Assembly: GCA_907164885.2 (NCBI GenBank)
Contig: OU015490.1
Location: 12,595,966 to 12,659,965 of the forward strand
DNA: 64,000 nucleotides
Direction of reading: 5' to 3'
From: Dolomedes plantarius
Lineage: Eukaryota > Arthropoda > Arachnida > Araneae > Dolomedidae
The notes beneath the pieces are model-generated. The model did not search any database. It saw only the letters and a list, made by a program, of their open reading frames with translations, and had not been told where the DNA came from. This document shows, piece after piece, positions 12,110 to 24,957 of the stretch (positions are counted from its first letter, which is position 1; each line of letters starts with the position of its first letter). A program made the position numbers and the translations under genes.

Positions 12110-13345
12110 TTACTTGCAATTGGGATAATAATCTGTTACATGACTTTCAAACGTGCTTCTTGGAGTTGGAACACAACAAATTTGTGTTGTCCTTTTTTGA
12201 TGAACAAAATTTATATCTTGCATGTTTCACTATACTTACATCTGTTGCAGATGGCCCTGGAAGTTCTGAATCTTGGTGTGGTTCTTTAATACGTTTCCCT
12301 ACATTGAGTAATTATAGGGTTCTGGACATAAATGTCCTGGAAGCTATGTGAGGTCTAATACATAGCATTCCCAGTTCCTCCAAATATAACCTCAATCTAG
12401 TTGGCTTATTTGCATTCAAGCTTGAATCATTCGAAACTCAGAGAACAAATGCATTTAAGCAGATACATCAAGTAAATTATAGAATAGTCATTGGCCAGCG
12501 GCTTGTTTTCGTTTTCCATGTATAAGTGTTTATACGTTGTTCAAGAGTATCCACCTCTCCTTTGGTGCAGCTGTAATCTAATATTAGTTAGGGTTTTTTG
12601 TCTGCCTGAAACTCATATCTTTGTCAGAATGCAAAGTACTCATTAGTACCACATTTAATTTTTTTTTTTGGAACATAGTTCAATAATGTTAGGGTTTCTT
12701 GTCTGCTCTAGAACTTATCTCTTTGCCAGACTGTAGAATACTCATTAGTGCCACATTAAAGTTCTTTTTTTGGAACATAGTTCAATATTGTTGCATATTC
12801 TGTGACGTAAAATGATGAACTATGCACTTCTTTATAAGTAATTTGTTGGGGGTAGCTCTTTGTTATTTTTTCGTACTGTATCAAGGATTGTCATTTTACG
12901 TCTTAGAAGAAATTTCCACAAATTGTACGATGTAAAGAAGTTATCACAATTTTATAGGTAACATCACATACTACCCGCATGCCATGATTTTTCTCAGGCA
13001 TCAATCACTCTTAGTTGTTTTAATAAAATTTTTGCTTTCACTATTTATCATTCTTTATCAATACACAATATCCATATCTTGAACCCATACTTGGCTGGTT
13101 TGATAGGTATATATTGTCTGAATGGTACGCTACCTCAAATGGCAACTAACAGTTACTACACAGAGACGTTTTCATCTGAAAAATATTATTTGGGAAGAAC
13201 TTCTATCCATTTTTTTCACATTTCAAATACAGGTGTTAGTTTGTCAGTGCATATTCTTTCTTGACGTGTGGATCTATCGTCAAAACGCAGCTCTCAGACT
13301 TATTATACAAAACTGTTGTATATTAATTCAATTGGTTTGTATTTC
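12110..13345 (-). pseudogene. Decayed piggyBac transposase
   Basis: Reading the minus strand across frames gives the middle and C-terminal parts of a piggyBac (DDE_Tnp_1_7) transposase. At about 13285-13230 is LRFDDRSTRQERICTDKL, followed by WKKWIEVLPK. At 13150-13070 comes VPFRQYIPIKPAKYGFKIW after the decayed first catalytic VDEQ. Near 12925 is NFFTSYNL-like sequence, near 12850 TVRKNNKELP. A YVPKK block (about 12690 and 12790) precedes LDYSCTKGEVDTLEQ and TSRWPMTI (about 12580-12480), where the last catalytic Asp sits. NKPTRLRLYLEELG follows at about 12400, and a decayed Cys-rich C-terminal finger (KFCSSKKDN) at about 12215. Many stops and frameshifts make it non-functional. The N-terminal about 150 residues are missing; a Tc1-like element begins 8 bp beyond the retained part. 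Confidence 0.87.
12588..12795 (-). repeat. 100-bp tandem duplication within the piggyBac pseudogene
   Basis: Units begin at 12588 and 12688 with GTTAGGGTTT(T/C)TTGTCTGC and end with GGAACATAGTTCAATA(A/T)TG. They duplicate the transposase YVPKK-to-KNPN segment. The copies differ at many sites, so the duplication is old but later than element insertion. Confidence 0.9.
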
Positions 13346-13353
13346 TGAATGTA

Positions 13354-14750
13354 CACTGCTGGCCACCCAAATTGCAACACCAAGAAAGACAAGAGATATC
13401 ACAATAAAATTTATTTTGTAGATAACATGTTGACCAAGTATCAAATGATTAAATTTATAGACTTCTGTGAAGTGTGGTTCCTGCCAAAATCAGTAGCCAG
13501 AGTAGCCGCCATTGTTGGAGATCACCACTGCCACACGCCTCGGCATTGATTCAAAGAGACTTTGGATGAGTACTTGGGGTACAGCAGACCAAGCAGCTTC
13601 CACAAGTTGCCAAAGTTGATCTGCTGTGGCAGCTGGGGATGGAATCTGGGTCAATCGTAGAGCATCCATGGACCACATGTTTTCTATCGGCGAAAGATCC
13701 GGAGAGCGAGGCGGCCAGAGAAGCAATTGAATCTGGCGATTGACGAAGAACCGCTGGACAATGCGTGCCACGTGTGGTCGCGCATTATCCTGTTGAAATA
13801 TGGCTGTGGGCAAGCCCTAAAGGTAAGGAAGGACAACTGGCTCCAAAACCTCGGTGATGTAACGCTGGCTGTTTAAAGTACCGGCAATGCGTACTAGAGG
13901 TGTGCGAGAGTGATATCCAATACCGCCCCATACCATATTACCAGATGCAGGACCAGTGTGGCGGTGCATAACGCAGCTGTTCAGCGTCTTCACGGTGTCT
14001 CCAGACTCGAATGCGACCATCGTGGTGTTGCAGACAGAAGCGTGACTCGTCAGTAAAGACAATTTCATTCCATTCTGCCGTCCACATCCTTCTGTCATCG
14101 CACCATTGGCGGCGGAGACGTCTGTGGTTCTGCGTCAAGGGTAGACAAAGCAATGGACGTCTTGCGGACAGACCACTCTGCTGTAAACGGCGTCGAATGG
14201 TACGCGCAGACACTGGATGATGCGTTACAGACTGCATGTGCTGTGCTATGGTTCATGATGTGCCTGAGCGATCCGTCACTGCCATGCGAACAATTTGCCT
14301 GTCATCGCGAGAAGTGGTGCGCTGAGGTGGATGCGATCGAACACGCCGGTCCGTCGTACCCTCCTGCATCCAACGATCCGCATTACAGTTGCTTGGTTTC
14401 GTCCAACACGACTACCGATTTCCCTGAAAGTTAATCCACAATCTCGGTAGGCCAATATCCTTCCTCTGTCGAACTCGGATACTTGATCAAAAGATGATCG
14501 CTGTTTTCGACGAGGCATAATTAATCGTTTTTTTGAAAAAACCACAAGAAAAACACAATTGCTGAGCTTGAAATCGTCGAAATCTCCAAGCCTTAAATAG
14601 CGCTTTGAAGTGGCGCCACAGGTGCGCGTGATGTGCGTCTGCGCTGAAATTCTAATCATTTGCATATCTCACCTCCGCTAATGCATGTTGTAAATTTCAT
14701 GTTATTTGCATGTTTCCTTCAGGGTGTTGCATTTACAGTGGCCAGCAGTG
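13354..14750 (-). mobile_element. Second Tc1-like transposon
   Basis: Terminal inverted repeats CACTGCTGGCCAC (left) and its complement GGCCAGCAGTG (right) are flanked by TA (13352-13353 and 14751-14752). The subterminal TTGCAACACC is matched by GGTGTTGCA at the right. Length is 1397 bp. It encodes one minus-strand transposase, now frameshifted. It lies 8 bp from the broken 5' side of the piggyBac pseudogene, so it may have inserted into it. Confidence 0.9.
13490..14518 (-). pseudogene. Frameshifted Tc1-family DD34E transposase
   Basis: The start ATG at 14518 (MPRRKQRSSFDQ) opens the helix-turn-helix domain with FREIGSRVGRNQATVMRI. The frame breaks around 14280-14240. It resumes with SARTIRRRLQQSGLSARRP and the first catalytic D in IVFTDESRF. 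It shifts again near 13960 to GNMVWGGI and TPLVRI. After a stop near 13815, the last frame (13813-13490) holds QQDNARPHVAR and SPIENMW; the spacing of D to E is 34 residues. The intact protein would be about 340 residues, so nearly the whole gene is present with about three lesions. It differs clearly in sequence from the transposase at 8831-9874, so it is a separate family. Confidence 0.88.
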
Positions 14751-14752
14751 TA

Positions 14753-16960
14753 GATAGTGCCACAGATAGAGTCTGTGGTCGTTTTTGCTGATGTGTAGAT
14801 TTTGAGAAGTCAATATGTGCTTTATCCGCCATGCTGAGTATGTGAGCAGTTGATGTTCAACGAGATTGAGTGAGAATTATCTAGAGGTGAACGTTGGTTG
14901 TTCCTATTCTAGTTTTTGGAGTCTTGAAGCAGAAAGTTTTAGGGTTTTAAGTGTTATTAAAGTTTGTTTCGTTTTAGGGAGTTTTTTATTAACCAAGCTA
15001 GTACAGTGCACTTGTGTTACCGCAACTTTCTGAACCAGCTACGAACTAATCAAAACATATCGATGGACATTGTTGCATTAAATATACTACAACCAGTTTC
15101 TGCATGTCGGTTTGCCATGGCACATATTCTCCAGCTAACAATAACAGCGTAATATACTCTCGGAAGGGGATCATCATCTACATTTTTCTACTTCTCCCCA
15201 TAAGGGAGACCCAAACCCCATTTTCCCCAAAAATTCATCAAAAAATCATTTTTTTATTTTTTTCAGAAAATGATAGTACACGCATTTAAGAATCTGTGAA
15301 CAAAATTTCAGGTCTTTGGGACAATTGGAAGACTTACTAATTAAGAATTTTGTAAGTGCTCGCAAGGATATAAATGCCCCATCTGCCATTTTTGAAGGGC
15401 CACGTGTTATGTTTACATTTAGTTTCATGCAAGAACTAACCTTTGATACAATTAATAATATTCCAGTTTTTACAAAACTAATCAAAGAGGAAGTCACTGA
15501 TAACTTGAGTAAATTACTTTTAACAGTAACTTTTTATAAACCGTTGCATTTCAATGTTTTGGTTTAGCTAATGTTTTGATGATCATTTGTTCTTCGAGTA
15601 TTTTGGTAAAAAATTTTTGTTTAAGAAACAGAATAGCTATGGAGAAAAAAGAATGTGTTGCTTATGGGGCTGTTGTCTTTTAAGATAAAAGGAATAGCAA
15701 AATATATTTTTTAGTTGTTTAAAATAAAATTATGAAGCTTTTTTTATGAATTCTATTAAATCGTCCAATTTCCTTCACATATGGAACTGCCAATAATTTT
15801 TTTTCCTATGTTTAATTTAATATGTTATTTCTATCATAAGAGCCATCAAACATCATAAATTACTCAAAAAATTGTTTGTTACAAAAGTAAGTTATTTTTC
15901 TTTAATTTATGTTGTGTTTTAAACTTTAAATGCATTTTTCTCAAAATCATGATTTTACAATTATGTCTGACTTCAAAGTACTAAGGCTTTGAGAAATATG
16001 CACTTACAGTCATACTTTTTATATTTTTAAAATCTTGATCAAATGTTTAAGAAACGTAGGGAGAGTTTTTTTTTTGTATGAATAGTTAATTTTTTTTTTT
16101 ACAAATTGATAAACATGAAAAAGCATAAATTTGTCAAAAATTACCATATAATGAGTAATTTTTTTTTTTGCAAAAGTTATTAAACATAATTAAAAAAATC
16201 TCTCCCTAGGTTTGTAGTATATACTAAGATATTATTATAAAAATTTAAGTTATAGAAAAAAAATTAAAATTGACAATGGAGTAGTCTTTTTAAAAAGAAT
16301 GCAAATCGTATAAAAAAAGCATAAAAATTTCAATATAAAATAAACTTCCATATAAAAAGTGGATTTTTTATTGATTCTTGCTTATAAATATATGCTTAAA
16401 TATTATAAAAAGAAATGGTTGCTTTAAACTCAATAATAAAAATTTTAGCTTTTTTCTTACGGGTCTTCCATAAACGTTTAGCCCCTCAATATAAGTCATT
16501 TTTAGTATTTCATTTTTGGCAGAATTAAATATGACATGAAAAGCACTCCCAAAATCTTCCTTCTAATACGGAATTTAATTTGTAACAGGAAAAACTGTTA
16601 TAAGGACGTAAGGGAGTAACGGAATATCATTGCAGTTTTGCATCGTGTCATTTTGGCCCGAACAGTACACGAGTTACAAACTTAAAAATACACTCAAAAC
16701 ATAAAAATAATGTAAACAGATTTTATGACAATTAAATAATCTTATATAAAAAAAAATCACAAGATCTAAAACTGATATCACTGAGGGTTCAGATATTATA
16801 CACTGATAAAATTTATTTCTGGTCAAATAGACCCAAACGGAACACCAGGTTTAAATAAAATACAGTCATAAGTTGTGGTAATTGTAATTCAGTTGGCATT
16901 GTGTTGTTTCTTGTTTGATTTTAATATCTAATCGCAGCGCATCTTTAAAATTATATTATT
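14753..16960. other. AT-rich intergenic DNA, no gene seen
   Basis: Long A and T runs dominate 15580-16450. A short frame at 15316-15567 (83 codons) has fairly balanced composition but no recognisable domain, so I do not call it a gene. The segment at 16450-16680 is less AT-rich, with no recognised identity. Confidence 0.5.
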
Positions 16961-16973
16961 AAATGATAGATTA

Positions 16974-17252
16974 AAAACTTAAAACTCACGGCGCAACAGT
17001 CCGATGTGGACCAGGGCCGGCGGTACCCATCTCCGCTTTCGTGACCGTGGGGTACCATACACCATATGTCTCAGTCAGGTGGTCAACCTGACGTGGGATC
17101 CCCAGAGTTAAGTTCCCAAGCATGCTTGGTCCTCATTTTACTGACCCACTGAAGGGATGAAAGGCTGAGTCGACCTTGCCCAGTAACAGGGTAGAACCCT
17201 GGACCTGTGGGATGGCAGCTTGAAGCTTTTAACCACTACGCCACCGGGCTTC
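16974..17252 (-). repeat. tRNA-derived SINE with perfect 13-bp target duplication
   Basis: On the minus strand the head reads GCCCGGTGGCGTAGTGGTTA (A box TGGCGTAGTGG), then the B-box-like GGTTCTACCC about 50 bases on. The body runs through GGGATCCCACGTCAGG to a 3' end in GTTTTAAGTTTTT. AAATGATAGATTA occurs at 16961-16973 and 17253-17265, an exact target-site duplication. The perfect duplication indicates a fairly recent insertion, presumably mobilised by a LINE. Confidence 0.9.
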
Positions 17253-17265
17253 AAATGATAGATTA

Positions 17266-20200
17266 GGATGGCACTATAAGAAGTAATAGTACCAATAAGT
17301 TCACAGAGCATCATTGTTAAATGGTGCATTGACACTGTACGCCTTAACATATCCATCGGCAGTACTAAGAGTATTTTATATATAACAATATTAATGACAA
17401 TATCACATTTATTCCAACGATAGCCCATTTGAGCACTAGCTTTAATACAATTCACCAACCGAGTCTATTTTATCTACATATGTATATCATCATATCTTGG
17501 ATATCTCCGTTATCTTCACCAAATCTATTTTATCTTGATGCGATAATACTGTAGGAAGATCAGCGCCTAATCTGGTAATAGAATTTTTCCACCTTTCATT
17601 TGATAGGAAAAATCATACTTTGAGGCACTTGATAACGTCTCCGGGCTTTTAAGTAAATGCAGTTTTGATTTTCTGTGTCCCTGACTGCTCTTAATTCATT
17701 CTCTTCGGCGTAAGATGATCCAGATAATCAAAAATCACTTACAGTATTAAGTGCTGTGTTTTTTTAAATTCTATTCTGGTGCTATGATGCTATTTAGAAA
17801 ATTATTTTTTTAATAACTGCCTTCAAAACTACCTTAAAATCATATTTTAATTCATCCCATTCATAACACTTTGTAGGTTAGTTCTAAATTGAGTCTAGCT
17901 TGAGACTATCTTGGGAATATATTTACATATTTGTATAACAAGTTAGCAGATAATGATATATTTAACTTGATATTATTTTTGTTCAGTATTAACTGTATTT
18001 GTTCTCAAAATAAGGATTTCGTCCAAGTCCTGCAAAAGATTTTTATTACAAATGTCTGGCAAAAAAACTTCAATCACATCTATTAGCAAATAACGTCCAA
18101 TTAGAATTCCAGTAATACACTGCAGTTATGAAGGGAAGTTAAAGATATGATGTAATAACAAAGTAGCCAATACTCCCTGCCTCAAAATAGAAATGTCCTT
18201 TCTATTTACAACTGTGCCGAATTTATAATTACTCCATTCAACCCTACTTTGAATCGAAGCATACGATGGGGAATAGTATCTTCTTTCATACCTCTCTTCC
18301 CAATGATTTCCAAAATTCGAGGAACAGTAATGTTCAGTTATGATATCCTTATTTCAAATGGGATAAAAATAACAATTTAACTTACTTTATTTTAATAATT
18401 TATTATTTGAAGTTAGAGTGATAGGACCGTAAAACCCATCCATAAACTTTAATTTTTAAAGATAAATTTTTTACGATCAGCAAAATTCCCAACTTCGAGA
18501 AACTTTTAGTCTATTTTTCCTAGCAGCTATAAATTCCTTTATTGCTTTATCTAAAATAAAAAAATATATAAATTTCTGCTTTCAGTGACATCTTTCTAAC
18601 CTGAAGAGGTCTTTGCAAAAAATAATGGCGTCCGTGACTGCATTTTAAGATTATTTAACTGCAAATACGACTTTTCTTAGGCATGCCATTTCAAGAGTTT
18701 CTCTGGTGAAAGTTTGTGCACAGAATGACTAATGACAGTCATCAAAACTTTCTCTAGTTTTTAATTCAAAAACTGTTTAACATTCTTTTAGTTACTACTA
18801 ATGGGAATTTTATCAGAATCATATTGAAATATCCATGCACAGCACTTCAAATGAGGAAAAAAATATTTTTTCTCTTTAGAAACTTTTTACGTTTGTATCT
18901 ACATAAATTACGTATGTGCAATGAATGAAAATTTATGTAAATGCGTTTACAGTAATATTATTCCTATTCCAGCTCAACCCCAATTGCCAACCAATTCACA
19001 AGCCAAATCGGTCATTTAAGTCCATTTTTTAATTTTTTTTTAATTTTCGTGTCAAAGCATTTGATAAATTTTTTATATTCATAATAAATTTTCCTAATTT
19101 ATTTCAGAAGCCAATATCGTTAAGTTCATACTCTAATGTAAATCGTCTCAATAATTCAATTCAAACGCAGAAGCAGGTTCTTCATGATAGCGGTAAATCG
19201 TTCAGTGCTGTTTCATCACTAAAACAGTAAAATAAATGAGTCAATTGCAGTCAAACTGCTGCAGAATTAAGTGCTTGTAAATTATTAAACAATTATTTAA
19301 TTTTTTTCCGTAATAAAAAAATAATTTAAGCACTTAATTAGCCCTTAATACTGTTTTTTTCACTTGCCAAATAGGTTAAGTACCTAAGTCACGAAAAAAT
19401 TGTAATAATAATAGCAATTACTCCAAGGATATCTACCTTATATGTCGTCAGTAAAAGCTTCATCTACAATAATACACTCTACAATGTTTATTTTAATTAT
19501 ATTTTCAGAGGAATATAAGAAAAAACAAGAATATTATTTTATCAATTACCTCCACGTTTTTGCTTTATGGACTTAACCGATTTGGAAAATGAGCGGCTCA
19601 ATTAACCCTTCGATGGGAACATCCGCCTCTCAGGCAGCTATAATTTCTTTACTCTACGCTACGCCCCCTACCCTTCGACTTTGGATACTGTGACTCTACA
19701 CATGTTTAGTCAACATCTTGACTTCAGTGTGGAAGGGTGATTCATGACACCATCCTTCTATGGCTCAGGTAAAAGTTAGATTAATAAGAGCAAAAATGAA
19801 AAATTGCAACCCAATCACTAGTTCAACTAAGTAAATGCCTCTACAAAACGAACTGTAATATAAACAGTGAGAATTGGTTCTGTTCAATAGACGCTGGATA
19901 AGAATTAAAGAGAAATGGTTTGACGATTGTGGCTACCATGCAATGTAATAAACCAAAAATACCCTCTGAATTTCTAGTTAGGGAATTCCTGGGAAAGATA
20001 CATTCCGTCTATATCTGTCTTAGATGTTCCCACTAAGCGGGAAAAGAATGTTGTTCCCACTGAAGTGCTAACGGGTGGCCTGCAAATATGACAATCCTTT
20101 AACGACATTTAAAAGATTATTTGACACAAACGCATTAGCATTAATATGATTGGAACCCTTTTCTTTACAGACACTCAGACACAGGGACTGAAACTGGTTT

Positions 20201-21410
20201 CGTAATGTAGGGCACTGGAATAGAACCCCACAGTGGGAAAAAGTTTAACTGGTCCCATAACAATGCAATTGCATCCTTTACTATCAATTAATCAGAAGCA
20301 AATTGAAATTATGATATCTTATAAAATTTACATTGTTTAATTCAAAACTATGAGTTTGCGGAAGGGACGGGGAAAATATGCTACTATAAATGATAGTACT
20401 TTATAAAATTTACAGAAAGGAACAAATATTTTTTCAAATTAATATTTTCTCCTCGGACAAAGAATTTCAGGAACATTATCATGGTGAGAGGGAAGAAGCA
20501 GTATATAGGGTGAATAAAACCTATATTTTGAGGACATTTTAAAATATGGTCAAGGTATTAGATAAAAGTGTTTGTATTTAAAACTTCAGCAATAGGATTT
20601 TGCTCAACATGTTAATTTTGGCCGGAAACGCTATTAATACTTCACAATGAATTATTAGAGTATCAGGAAAGCGGGAAACCTACAAACGAATTACATTGGA
20701 TAATTTAACACAGGGAAGCGCATTATACCCTACTATGTTTCTAGTAAATATTGCTTCAAATAAATGCATATGGATTTAAATAATACTATTTCTAGAAAAT
20801 CTTACATTTTCTAAATCATTTTCTGTATTTTCGTAAAACGTGATATTCGCGTTACCCCCAAAGGCGCAAGTTAATAAACATTTTTTTTTCCATATCCTCC
20901 ACTTAATATGGCTAATTGCTGCTGTATTGCATTTGAAGTCTTTATACAATGAGCTTATAAAAGTATAAATTTTGCCAGCGATTTTGCGCAGCAAAAGATG
21001 AAAATCGTGCGCGATTGGAGGGTTAAAGAATTTGGAGCCTCAAAATTTTATTTGTATATGTATGTGCATTTCGTGAGAATTTTTGCTGAAAACATAACTT
21101 TGTGTAAAATAAATTATTCATAGATAAAGTCTTTCGAAAATTCAAAAGTTTGTTTGAAGAATTTTAAATATGAAAATATACCATACATATATTTTTCATA
21201 AAACTGAAAAACTAAATGTTATACAAGCATTTTTTTATTCAATTTCATACATAGCATACAGAGAAGCTTTCAAAATTTGCTTTGAAGATTAAATTACACT
21301 TTATATAAAAAAAATTAGCAGCATTAAAAGGTAAAAAATAATTAACGTATTTGCCCTAGAAAAATATTTCCAAAATTTTCCTCGTGAGACAGTTTAACCG
21401 TTTCCTTATG
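17266..21410. other. AT-rich intergenic DNA, possible degenerate piggyBac-type ends only
   Basis: No supported coding region over about 4.1 kb. Two TTAA-associated ends face each other: TTAACCCTTCGATGGG at about 19595 and, inverted, TTAACCCTCCAATCGCGCAC at about 21026. They could bound a 1.4-kb non-autonomous piggyBac-type element, but only the first bases match. Confidence 0.4.
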
Positions 21411-21437
21411 GGATATATATATAAATATATATATATA

Positions 21438-22231
21438 CGAGGGTCATTTTTTAAGTAAGAACCGTTTTGTAATGGAGTAAGAGAAAAATTAGTTGAGATC
21501 GTAAATTGTATCACAAACTAAAATATGAACATTTTTTCACTTTTCAACATAGTCACCATTAACATTTAAACATTTGTCAAGTCGTGTCATCAGCTTTTGG
21601 ATCCATCCTCAAAGAACTCTGCCGCCTGACTGTTAAACCAGTTAATAACAGTTTCTTTCAACATGCCATCATTTTCCAAGCGCTTTCCAAAAAGAAATTC
21701 CTTAAGTTTTGGAAACAGATGAAAGTCTTATAGTGCTAATCCAGGGCTGTATGGTGGATGATCCAGTAATTCCCAATGAAAATTGTCAAAATCGACGGCG
21801 GGGACTGTTCTCTAGCGGCGTCGTTCTGCTTCACGACAAAGCTCGGCCTCACGTTGCGGCAAGAACAAAAACGCAACTGGACAATTTTCATTGGGAGTTA
21901 CTGGATCATTCACCATACAGCCCTGACTTAGCACTATCAGACTTTCATCTGTTTCCAAAACTTAAGGAATTTCTTGGTGGAAAGCGCTTGGAAAATGATG
22001 ACATGTTGAAAGATACTGTTACTAACTGGTTTAATGGTCAGGCGGCAGAGTTCTTTGATGATGGATCCCAAAGCTGGTGACACGACTTGACAGATGTTTA
22101 AATGTTAATGGTGACTATGTTGAAAATTTAAAAAAAATGTTCATATTTTAGTTTGTGTCATATTTACGTTCATAAATAAAGTTTCGCTTACTCCATTTCA
22201 AAACGGTTCTTACTTAAAAAATGACCCTCGT
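21438..22231. mobile_element. Mariner-derived foldback element (long palindrome)
   Basis: The two halves are near-perfect inverted copies: left arm 21438-21787, right arm 21880-22231, with a 92-bp spacer. Each arm carries one terminal repeat (CGAGGGTCATTTTTTAAGTA) and the 3' part of a mariner transposase gene. The plus-strand copy (about 21820-22080) includes LHDKARPHVA, the block HSPYSPDLALSDFHLFPK and a C-terminal GGKRLENDD; the left arm carries the same region on the minus strand. The 5' half of the gene is absent. Both ends sit in TA-rich sequence. The transcript would fold into a 350-bp hairpin. Confidence 0.9.
21818..22080 (+). pseudogene. C-terminal fragment of mariner transposase (right arm)
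   Basis: About 88 codons retain the second catalytic Asp region (LLHDKARPHVAART) and the YSPDLALSDFHLFPKLKEF block where the last catalytic Asp lies. The GGKR motif and a normal-looking terminus, DGSQSW then a stop, follow. The first catalytic Asp and the whole DNA-binding domain are absent, so the product cannot transpose. A second, inverted copy of the 3' part of this fragment lies in the left arm at about 21560-21787. Confidence 0.85.
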
Positions 22232-22366
<135 letters not shown>

Positions 22367-24475
22367 TAGCCGTTCTTACAAAGGGGTATGCAATTCCCCG
22401 TTCTAAAGAAGAAATCGGAAAAATGGGCCACTAAAGCTAAAGGTTAATGGACAAAAACAAAAGAAGGGCGTGCAAAATATCCTAGAGATACCTTGGAAAG
22501 AGATATTATCTTTCAAATGCGGCTAAAATGGAAACTGGGTCCCGAGATAACTAGACTTATATGTAAAGTTGTGTTCTCCCAGAGAGTTCAAAAAAAAGCT
22601 GCGCAATCAATATAATTATCGTGGAAAGATGTGGCTGGTTTGCATTACTTAATTCTGAAAGCTTTGTAGCATTTTTCAAGCTAAGATAACCCAAACGTGC
22701 TTTTCTTTAGAATAATCTCTTACGAGTCTCTTAGAACCAGCAACCAGCGATGGAAAATATCTGATTGATTATCACAACATGAATGCATTTAAAAGGCTGA
22801 ATCCTGACAATGGATTATGACTAAATATCCTGTAGATCATCTTTTTAAATAGTTTAAGTAAAGTGTTTTAAGGAAATTTAATTTTGTAGGTACAGGATTT
22901 GTATACCTATGAGACTATAATGCTTATTTTTTTAATTGCAATGCTTGTATTTAACAGGTAAAAATTACACAATACCTGTTAGGTATCGAATATTTTGCTT
23001 CCTCTATTATTCTGAGACAAGGGTTTACAGTGTAGCAAACATACAACACACAAACCCTTCATTCCTGAAGTTCACAACATTTATAGGGATTAAAATTTTA
23101 GCTAATAAAACTTTGTGTTTTCAAATCTAACTCAAAAGAATATTTCTACTAAAATCACAGACGTATATCAAAGAGAATTTTTTTTAAACCCTAGATAAAA
23201 AGGATATTTAGTTATCCATTTATTGGATGCCATTTGTTATTTCAAAAAATAGTATATGATTTATAGTAAAGAAAAGAAATTCTAGGTTCCTTCAGAGTTA
23301 CTTAAATGTAGTATATGATGTCAAAAATCTTTGACTGCAATATTTAATGAATATATAGAAGATTATTTAATGAGTGAATATGTTATGCAATATTTAATGA
23401 ATATATATTTAATGAGTATTTTATGAGAATATTTTATAAGGGATTTTTCCCTCTACGAAGTGCGTTGAGGTCGAAAAGTCTTCATGTCAAGTACCTTCTA
23501 ACTTAATTACAAGTCATAGAAACAAAAGGTATGATTATTTTTTCTAGTAACGTAGTAGAAAGTTGGTTAACCTTATTTTGGTTTGTACCTCACCGAGTCA
23601 GGTCATCCTGTTTTATGCCTCCACTTGGACGGTTTGGCGGCTGGGAAACTCCCGACTTTTTGGTTGTTGCGTTTTTCAATTCACTTCCTAGGAGAAAACT
23701 TTCGAGTATTATGTGAGACAGTTCCTGAAGGAATATTGGGTGTACCGAAGTACATGATAATCTGTATTAAGTAATATATCGATACCTTAAATCACAAATT
23801 TGCTATGCCCATTTGTTCGAGATGTTGCAGTGTGGAGTCATGATCAGGAAAACGAAAACAATATAGATGAAAATGATGTTTAATAAAGTAATTATTTTTA
23901 CCTTTTTTGTTAAATAAATAATTACATAGCATTCTTATTTTGTTATTACACGTGTTTTGTCAAAATTAGAGTACATTATTTTCTTTTTACCTTGGAATCC
24001 AAAGCTACAAACAGTAATGAAGATTTTTTTTGTAGCAGTCAAGATTTCAGTAAATGAAGTTCAGTAACAAGTTAAATATTACGTACTAAATTGTAGTCCA
24101 TGTCGAATTTGAACTACTCATATCCAGCTCGAAGGTGCTATGTCCTTACATATTTTATTCTACCATGAATAAATTGAAAAGTGGTTCAAGAATTATAAAA
24201 ATTTTTTCGTATTATTTTTTTGGAGGTTACAGACCATAAAATTAGTAAATATCAAAAGACATTGAGCTGCATTACTAGAGTCATGCACGTATCAAAACTT
24301 TACTTTGAGTTTTCCCAAAGTAGTAAGGAACGAACATAGCTCATTATTTTTCTAACGTATCCATGTATTACTATTCAAAGAGCGAATTTAGTTATTTAAG
24401 TTAATTTTGCATGTTATTGTGGTTTACTTATCATTGTACTATTGTTTGAGTATGTATTATTGTATGATTATTATT
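22367..24475. other. Intergenic DNA, no gene seen
   Basis: Only short chance frames. The segment at 23340-23440 has repeated ATATTTAATGA(A/G)T words. A less AT-rich patch at 23570-23700 has no recognised identity. Confidence 0.5.
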
Positions 24476-24479
24476 AGTA

Positions 24480-24953
24480 AAATGTGCCTGCGTGTCAAAC
24501 TGATAGGTAAAGTATGGTGACTGCCCGTGGGGGTATAATTACTGATGTGGGAGGGGCGGGGGGCTTTCAAAATTGTTAAGGAGCTTTTAGTATTTGTTAA
24601 GGAGTTGTTAGTATTTGGCGACCGGTCGTCCTTCGGGTTCCCGGTTTCATGTGCCGAGTGTCGGAGTGGGGGCTTGCAGGAAGTATTAGCGCCCTTTTCA
24701 CGTGCGCTCTTTCGCGAGTGCTTGGAGCGTAGGGGATTGAGCGCGGGGAAACTTTCAGTACGCTCCAAAGCAGCTTTCCCTTCCTCTCCGATACCTTCAC
24801 ACGTGCACTCAATTGCGCGGGATTGTGGTTTCACGCGGGAAAGAGCGAACGCGTAAATGGCGCTATTGACTTGGCGGCGATCAGTTTTCAGTATTTTTCG
24901 TAACCTTCGGGTGGGGCAAAATCTCATTGCATTATTTTTCCTGGTGAATAGTT
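24480..24953. promoter_or_regulatory. CpG-rich island-like block
   Basis: This stretch is much richer in G+C and CpG than its surroundings, with roughly two dozen CpG dinucleotides (for example GACCGGTCGTCC, CTTTCGCGAG, GAACGCGTAAATGGCGC). It opens with GGGAGGGGCGGGGGGC and contains a short direct repeat, TTGTTAAGGAG(C/T)T, at about 24574 and 24597. Frames on both strands exist because stops are rare in G+C-rich DNA, not because of protein signal. It could be a promoter or CpG island of a nearby host gene, or an unrecognised LTR. I see no TG...CA boundary with target duplication. Confidence 0.45.
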
Positions 24954-24957
24954 TTAA

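Noticed and set aside
15316..15567. 83-codon plus-strand frame with an AG just upstream and a GTAAGT inside
   Set aside because: Composition is protein-like, but no domain, no consistent exon structure and an overlapping minus frame of equal length; not enough to call a gene.
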